Shown: one piece after another, positions 57,951 through 64,000 of the stretch
How the letters are laid out: every line of letters starts with the position of its first letter
Position numbering within the stretch: the stretch's first letter is position 1
NCBI GenBank assembly: GCA_021397845.1
Contig: CM038052.1
Location: forward strand, 174,580,183 to 174,644,182
Origin: Areca catechu
Taxonomy: Eukaryota > Streptophyta > Magnoliopsida > Arecales > Arecaceae
Length of the DNA: 64,000 nucleotides
Reading direction: 5' to 3'
Notes under the pieces: generated by a model
Told to the model about the DNA's origin: nothing
Database searches by the model: none
What the model saw: only the letters and a program-made list of their open reading frames with translations
Made by a program: the position numbers and the translations under genes

Positions 57951-58404
57951 TGTACTGAAAATGAAAAAGAAGAATATCATAATTACGAAACTAAAACAAT
58001 GTTAATAAAAAAATTGTTTGACTTTTAAACTTACTCTTTTGTATTGATATCAAGAGAAATATGGTAAATTATAAAGCCCGACCCATATAATATTCTATAT
58101 TACGTGTCTCATATAATTTTTGTTCATGGCATGGTAGCCTAGATATTTCTAACCATTTTTTAGAGACCATATCAACGATATATGAGCATGAATTTTTAAT
58201 GAACTATATATTAGATAATATTGAAATTATAGATTGAAATAAAAATTATGAAGTGGATACAACTTCATGCACGAGAAGTTTCCAATAACCGTAAAAGGTA
58301 ATTTATCTTGTTTACAAAAAGAATGGATGGTAAAATCAACATCTCCTTCATCTTTAATTGCTTGTTTTATCTCCTTCATTTTAAAAGCTTGTTTTAATAC
58401 TCCC
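57951..58404. other. AT-rich stretch before the right-hand retrotransposon
   Basis: No gene seen. CTCCC (58400-58404) directly precedes the LTR and would be its target duplication, whose partner lies outside the window. Confidence 0.4.
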
Positions 58405-60460
58405 TGTTGCTGCCTAGATCGCCGTGGCCTGCAGCTTCTTACGTGGCCTGGATGAGTGGACTCCCTGCCAGCGTCACCGGGCTTGTCGGTCGGAGACGAT
58501 CAAGGGGAATATAGTCATAGTTGTAGGGATGAAGGGGGCTTGATACTATGCTGTGGTCCTCCTGTGGGCCTCTTCGGTAGGAAAAATCTTCTCTGTATCG
58601 TCCCTCCGTCAGGCTGACCTACAGAATAGGAAAGACCTGTGCCGGGGATTCTGGCAGAGGTACTCCGATAATCAAGTCAGTGGGATGATTGAAGGAAATA
58701 AGAGACCTCTGAGGCGGAGAGCTTGGAGGACTCTCTGCTGCCAGAGGGTGATAGAAAATGGACGATAATGTAAGAATTAAGAGAGTATGTTGTCTCTTAC
58801 CTCCCCTTACCTCTCCATGCCGGTCTTTACGTAGACGAATGGTTCCTGTCACTTTTGGGGAGGCATGCCGGTCTTGATGTAGACTTGTTAGGCTAGGGTA
58901 GCCTGTGAGGCCATGATGGGCTGGTGAACCTTTTTCTTCCAAGTGGTTCAGGAAGTTGGTGCAAGGGTACAGTATCTTGGACAGGGCACTATTCACTAAT
59001 TAGTGTAAACGGTAGCTTAGGAAACTTAAATGCAAACCTTCCTTGCAGGTGGCGTGTCAGGCAGCGTGCCATAGGACCCACGTGGAGGGAGATCCTTGGA
59101 AAGAGCGATGGGCCCATGTGGATGGGCCCCTCGGGAAATGCTTCGGGCCCACATGAATGAGACCGAACTACGCGATGCACCTAGTGACCGAGCTGGGCTG
59201 AGATCCCGAAGTGCCGAGTCGACTAGGATGCTGCTCCAGGCTGTCATGCAGGCACACGGACCGAGAGAAGGCCTATGGGGGCCTCCATGCATGCTGATCG
59301 AGGCGAGGTGCAAGGCCCATGCGTGTGGATGCGAACCCACATGATGCGGACCCACACGCTGCTCTTGGTCAAAACCAGACCGCGAGAGGGCGGAGCTGGA
59401 TTGCGGGCGTGCCGGGGTGCGGAGCAGGTGCGGACGGAACTGGGCACCACGCGGGCGTGTCGAACTGGGTGCCACGTGGGCGTGCGGGCCGAAGTTGGAG
59501 GAGCCGGTCCTGGGCACGACACCGCCAAGCCGGGGTCCCACCGGGCTGTGGTGTGGGTGCGCCAGGTGGGCGTGCCGCGGTGCCGAGCTGGGGGAGCCGG
59601 GGGTCCGTGGTGTTGGTCTCTCATAAGTGGACGGACGGAGCAAGGCACGGGGGCGCACTGCCCTGGGCGTGCCGTGCCGGGCTCGGAAGCGCCGGGGGTG
59701 CCGTGCTGGGCGCGCCGACGAGGTCGGGCGAGCCAGAGGACCCGGCGCTCGGTGGCGCCGGATGGGGGCATGCAAAGCTGGGAGCTCGTGTAGCGGTGCC
59801 GAGCTCGGAGGCGCCTGGGCTTGGGCGGAGCCGGAGGGGAGCACGCAGAGCTGGGAGCACGCGCCGCGGTGCCGAGCTCGGAGGCGCCAGGTCTCGGGTG
59901 GAGCCGGAGGGGACATGCAGGCAACTTGGTCACATGGAGCCGGAGAAGCCAGACTCGGAGGTGCCGGGCTCGGAGACACCGGGCGTGTGCCGCACCAGGC
60001 TCAGAGGCACCGGGACCGCGCCATGTCGGGCACGGAGGCGTCGGGTAGTGCTCGGGCGGTGCAAAGCCGGAGCTGGAGCAATGGCGGTGCAGAGCTGGAC
60101 TCGGTCGGGGTCGCGCCTCCCTTGCGTGCGGACTGAGGAGAGGTGCAGAGCTATCCTGGCACGGGCTTGGGTGGTGCAGAGCTAGGTGCCGGTTTGCCCC
60201 AGCACAGACGTGCACGGGCATAACTCTGGCGGAGTGATCTGGACGCGCGTACCTCTCATGCACGCAGACCGAGGCACAGAGAGGGTGCCGAGCTGGGGTG
60301 GCTGGAGCGGACCTGGGTCTGACCGAAATGGGCTGGCCAAGCTGCCAACCTGACCTGGTTGAAGTGGGCTGAGCTGCCGACCTGACCTCCACAGGGACTG
60401 ATCTCTTCAAATGGACCTACTGTTGTGCCAGGACTGAACGGGTCGGTTACTACTGTAACA
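58405..60460 (-). repeat. Probable 3' LTR of the right-hand element, 2056 bp
   Basis: TG at the left (TGTTGCTGCC) and CA at the right (ACTGTAACA), followed by GATGCCCCCACTCCC, which on the minus strand is a purine tract directly before the LTR. The 59.1-60.4 kb part is very GC-rich with repeated GCCGAGCTCGGAGGCGCC-like words, explaining the long open frames on both strands. The boundary is inferred from the polypurine tract, since the partner LTR is not visible. Confidence 0.65.
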
Positions 60461-60478
60461 GATGCCCCCACTCCCTGA
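60461..60478 (-). promoter_or_regulatory. Polypurine tract of the right-hand element
   Basis: On the minus strand CAGGGAGTGGGGGCATC abuts TGTTACAGTAG, the presumed LTR start in element orientation. Confidence 0.55.
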
Positions 60479-60840
60479 GTCCAAGGCGTTACTTCTCCTC
60501 ATTTTAGGCGAAGGGAGTAGTTTTTTACCCGTCCAGCTCTATGTCGTAGCATACCTGCAAAACAGAAATAGGAGGTGATGTTTTTTGAAACTCACTTGCC
60601 TGTAAGTACCTTGACTGAAGGTTAGCTGCATTTCGATGGTGCTAGCATTTCGGATTGACTCCCCTTTGACTGGAGAGAAGGCGGTGCCACGGAAGAAGGG
60701 GTCGGTGAGGTGCACAGCTTGGGTGCACACAGGTATGATCGGGCACATAGTTGGGCTAAGAGCACTCCTCAAAGCTTTTGATGAGGCTTTTTGGTGTGGG
60801 ACTTTCATTATTTCTCACTTTAAGGTACCAGTATATTTGG

Positions 60841-61170
60841 TCTTGGAGTGCCGGGGTGCCCAGTCTTTAGGTGCCGGGGTGCCCGGTCTTTAGGTGCCGG
60901 GGTGTCCGGTCTTTAGATGCCGGGATGTCCGGTCTTTAGGTGCCGGGGTACCCGGTCTTTAGGTGCCGGGATGTCCGGTCTTTAGGTGCCGGGGTGTCCG
61001 GTCTTTAGGTGCCGGTGACTTCGTGCTTTAGATGCCGGGGTGTCCGGTCTTTAGGTGCCGGGGTGTCCGGTCTTTAGACACCGGTAACTTCGGGCTTTAA
61101 ATGCTGGGGTGTCCAGTCTTTAGGTGCCAGGGTGTCCAGTCTTTAGGTGCCGGGATGTCCGGTCTTTATT
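60841..61170. repeat. 24-bp minisatellite (GGTGCCGGGGTGTCCGGTCTTTA)
   Basis: About 13-14 copies of a 23-24-base unit with point variants (GTGCCGGGATGTCCGG, GTGCCGGTGACTTCG). Two units switch to the ACTTCG variant (61018 and 61085), giving a higher-order pattern. Confidence 0.92.
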
Positions 61171-61174
61171 TGTC

Positions 61175-62000
61175 AAACTCGGAGTTGGGCGGATGGGCCC
61201 ATCCTTCATGAGGTGGCAAAGTTGCTCGTTTGGCATGCTAGGAGGCGAGCTGCAGATGTTTGGACCCATAGAGCTACCCATGGACACCTCTGGATGATAG
61301 GTGCGGGGCTCAGTGAAGAGCCTGGCTTCATCTTAGCTAGACCAAGGGGCATGACTTCAGCTCGGCTGAACTGAAGAGCCTGACTTCAGCTCGGCTTCGT
61401 TTGGGTTCAGCTCGATTGAACTGATGAGCTTGACCTCAGCCCTTAGCTTCGCCAGACTTGGAGTCGGACGGATGAGTTCCTGTGTTGGTGAAGGACAAAG
61501 TTGCACCAGAGAGAAACTTTAATTATTGAGGAGGGATTCTTACCTCCTTCTTGGGATGGTGGAGCTGCTGGTTCGCCATGCTAGGAGGCGAGTCATGAAC
61601 GGTTGGAGCTCCAAAGCTTCCCATGAACATCTCCGGACTTTAAGTATAGCAAATGCCAAACTGAGTTTTTTCAGTAAATGGCGGGACTTCTTAGAGTCTC
61701 CGCGGACATCTTCGGACTGTGAGTAAGGCAAGAGCTGAACTGAAAGTCATGCGGTAGATGTGGGGCTCAGTGGAGAGCTGCAGCTCGACTTTATCGAGTT
61801 CAGCTCAGCTGAACTGAGGTGCTTGATTTCAGCTCTTAACCTCGCCGGACTTGGAGTCGGACGGATGTGTTCCTGTATTGGTGAAGAGCAAAGTTGCACC
61901 AGAGAGGAACTTTAATTATTGATGAGGGGTTCTTACCTCCTTCTTGGGATGGTAGAGCTGTTGGTGCATGCGCAGCCATCGCATTCTCTAGCCGGTGGAG
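61175..62000. repeat. Tandem ~400-bp repeats, at least two full copies
   Basis: GGAGTCGGACGGATG...CCAGAGAG(A/G)AACTTTAATTATT...CTTCTTGGGATGGT starts at about 61450 and 61853, 403 apart. A shorter relative (GGAGTTGGGCGGATG, GCATGCTAGGAGGCGAG) starts at 61179. Between them lie CAGCTCGGCTGAACTGA-like words. Confidence 0.75.
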
Positions 62001-62454
62001 GTGCAGCCATCACAAGCTTCCACGGTGGTCGGCCTTGTGCATCCCAGTGGTCGAGAATAATATTGGTGATGATGGTGTATGCACATATTAGTTTTGTACT
62101 ATCCAACGCCCACATTGTGTGGAGGGATAGGATCACCCTTTTCGTCACGTTTGCATGGAGTGGAGGATAAAACCCCCACCCCACAGTCTTGCATGGTGTG
62201 CGTGAACTGATTGGACCTTCACAGCTTCCTCCTTTTGGGAATCGTGTTGCCTTCGTTCGTTGCCTTCTCCAGCCATAGTGGGGGTTAGTCTTCCTCATCT
62301 CCAATGGGAGTGTGATCTCAGCAGGGAGCTTGGTCTCATCAAAGGGCTTGACATTGGTGAGAAGCTCGGCTTCATTAGGGAGTTTGGCCTCAGCTTTGTT
62401 TTATGGAGAAGCTTGACTGACTTCTGGCTTGAATACAGAGCCTCAGAAGCTTCT

Positions 62455-62690
62455 TGGCCCCAGTTCAGAGGGCTCACGCTCGGAGAGACTCCACGTGGTG
62501 GAGGAGTACTAAGCTCGACTCCGACCACAGGGCTCAAACCTCCGAGGGTCTCGCTCTGGAGGGCAGAGTGTGGGCCCGGTCCAGAGGGCTTGTGCTCGGA
62601 GAGGCTCCACGTGGTAGAGGAGTGCTGAGGTCGACTCCGACCACAGGGCTCAAACCTCCGAGGGTCTCGCTCTGGAGGGCAGAGTGCGGC
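62455..62690. repeat. 117-bp tandem duplication
   Basis: CAGAGGGCTCACGCTCGGAGAG and CAGAGGGCTTGTGCTCGGAGAG, each followed by CTCCACGTGGT...GGAGGGCAGAGTG, lie 117 bases apart. It resembles the TCGACTCCGACCACAGGGCT block of the first element's LTR (near 11770). Confidence 0.8.
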
Positions 62691-62839
62691 TCTGGCCTAG
62701 GTGTCCCGAGCTTGCGGTTCGACCTGGCGGAGGACGGAGCTTGGCTCATTATCTTGAGGGAGCTCAGCTCGGCAGAGCGGTCCGATTTGGAGAGTTGACT
62801 TGGCATCCGATGCGGTGGCCTCCTTTGACGTGGTGCCTG

Positions 62840-62970
62840 TAGGTACCTTGGCTGGAGATCTGAGCACCGATCTTGGGTTGGCATCCTGGAGCTGGGCTCG
62901 GGGACGTTGATGACTGAGAGCTGCATGGCTCGAAGGTCCCTCGGTCGGAGATATGAGCTCCGGTCTTGGG
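62840..62970. repeat. 93-bp-family unit in the right-hand element
   Basis: GGAGCTGGGCTCGGGGACGT...GCATGGCTCGAAGGTCCCTC: the same unit as in 15433-16765, here 47 kb away. Confidence 0.9.
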
Positions 62971-62999
62971 CTCGAGGAGTGGTAGCTTTTTTGCTGTGT

Positions 63000-63340
63000 T
63001 TCCCTCTCATTCTCTTTCTTTCCTTCCCCTCCCTTTTTTGATGAGCGGGGAGATCAGAGAAGAGGGTCCTTGCCGTATTTCCGTCCCGTTCTCTTTCTTT
63101 CCTTCCCCTCTCCTTTCTTCTCTCTTTTCTCTCTCTCTCTTTTTTTTTGGAGTGGGGAGATCAGAGAAGAGGGTGCTTGCCATGTTTCCCTCTCGTTCTC
63201 TTTCTTTCCTTCCCCTTTCATCTTCTTTTCAAGTGGAGAGATCAGAGAAGAGGGTGCTTGCCGTGTTTCCCTCTCGTTCTCTTTCTTTCCTTCCCCTCTC
63301 ATCTTCTTTTCAAGTGGGGAGATCAGAGAAGAGGGTTACA
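63000..63340. repeat. Four tandem copies of an 82-99-bp CT-rich unit
   Basis: GAGATCAGAGAAGAGGGT recurs at about 63050, 63149, 63237 and 63319 (spacings 99, 88, 82), separated by TTCCCTCTCGTTCTCTTTCT-type tracts of varying length. Confidence 0.9.
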
Positions 63341-63499
63341 GGACTTGATTGCCTTGGAGCCAGGCTCGAGGCCTTCCTGGAAGTGGAGCTAGGCTCGGTC
63401 AAGGGGTTGCCTGAGGGCTTGGCTCAGGTCTTTGGTGCCTTGGAGCTAGGCTCGAGGCGTTGATGGGAGCTGCTTGGCCCCAAGATCTCTTGGTGTCTC

Positions 63500-63840
63500 G
63501 GAGCTAAGCTCGGAGACGTTTGAGATTAAGAGTGGCTTGGCTCGAAAATCCCTTGGCCGGAGATTTGAGCTCCGATCTTGGGTCGGCATCTTGGAGCTGG
63601 GCTCGGGGATGTTGATGACTGAGAGCTGCATGGCTCGAGGGTCTCTTGGGTGGAGATCTGAGCTCCGGTCTTGGGCTGGCTTTCTGGAGCTGGGCTCGGG
63701 GACGTTGATGCTGGAAGCCCGAGCTTCGGTCCCTGGTGTCTTGGAGCTAGGCTCGAGGCTGAGGTATTGGCACTGATCTCTGAGACTTGATGCCAGAAGA
63801 CGTTTTCCCAGGCTTTGATGTCGAGGAGCTAGGCTCGCCA
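63500..63840. repeat. Further 93-bp and 81-bp family units
   Basis: CTCGAAAATCCCTTGG at 63541 and CTCGAGGGTCTCTTGG at 63634 are 93 apart. GATGTCGAGGAGCTAGGCTC near 63819 is the 81-bp-family core. Both families occur in this order in the first element too. Confidence 0.85.
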
Positions 63841-64000
63841 ATGCCGGAGCATGGTCCGGTCTTTGGTGCCGGAGGGACGTGGGATCCGGGCTTCATCTCC
63901 AGGAGGGCTCGACTCTGGTCTAGGGGGCTCGACTCCGGTCTAGGGAAATAACTCCGTCACGTAGAAGGAGAAGGCCTCGTTGCATGGAGGAGACGAGACC

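Larger units (their letters stand above)
58405..64000 (-). mobile_element. Second Tat-like Gypsy element, 3' portion only, runs off the window
   Basis: The LTR start TGTTGCTGCCTAGATCGCCG and the downstream CCGGGGATTCTGGC...CTCCGATAATCAAGTCAGTG segment match the start and inner part of the first Tat element's LTR. The interior carries the same 93-bp repeat motif. By analogy the element reads leftwards and the visible part is its 3' LTR plus 3' non-coding/repeat zone. No pol sequence is within the window, so the lineage rests on LTR and repeat similarity. Confidence 0.7.

Noticed and set aside
59244..60410. Minus-strand open frame of 388 codons, and the overlapping one of 317 codons at 59026-59979
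   Set aside because: Very GC-rich repeated sequence inside the probable LTR. Several frames on both strands are open at once, the translations are Pro/Arg/Ala/His low-complexity, and there is no family similarity.
63054..63463. Ser/Phe/Leu-rich frames repeating four times
   Set aside because: They translate the CT-rich 82-99-bp tandem repeat on whichever strand is open.

Overview
This is a nuclear window from a flowering plant, probably a monocot with a repeat-rich genome; palm is a guess from overall style that the sequence does not prove. It is eukaryotic because it holds a gene with 13 GT-AG-bounded exons, LTR retrotransposons with intact ends, CACTA-type remnants and long AT-rich intergenic DNA. 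There are no tRNA, rRNA or CRISPR features.

One host gene looks intact. On the minus strand, 56607 down to 35768, thirteen exons join in phase into a 384-residue protein recognisable as the plant homologue of BRE/BRCC45 (BABAM2), the two-UEV scaffold of the BRCC36 K63-deubiquitinase complexes. Its introns are packed with repeats. Intron 4 holds a Ty3/Gypsy element whose reverse transcriptase core is deleted. Intron 10 holds copia-type LTR and pol fragments and a plant-transposon-domain pseudogene, bounded by a near-perfect 42-base inverted repeat.

The left 26 kb holds two broken host genes. At 5535-5754 (+) is exon 1 of a cytosolic HSP70, frameshifted and cut off at its first intron. From 24913 down to 9812 (-) is a NAC transcription-factor pseudogene. 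A 13.2 kb Tat-type Gypsy retrotransposon (10785-23945, target duplication ATACA) split its exon 2. In addition its exon-1 region is tandemly duplicated four times (117-133 base spacing) and its last-exon/3' region four times (873 base spacing).

The Tat element runs on the minus strand: gag, protease, RT, RNase H, a second RNase H, integrase. Between pol and the 3' LTR it carries an antisense, apparently three-exon gene and an array of 14 repeats of exactly 93 bp. A second, only partly visible relative begins at 58405 (LTR 58405-60460) and runs off the right edge. It carries the same 93-bp motif plus several other tandem arrays.

The middle (25-35 kb) is AT-rich with simple repeats, one CACTA-like terminus (30023) and a CACTA transposase fragment (33258-33490). 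I see no unknown multi-gene system. The most unusual structures are the doubly tandem-duplicated NAC pseudogene, the spliced antisense gene with its frame-preserving 93-bp array, and the inverted LTR-start repeat.
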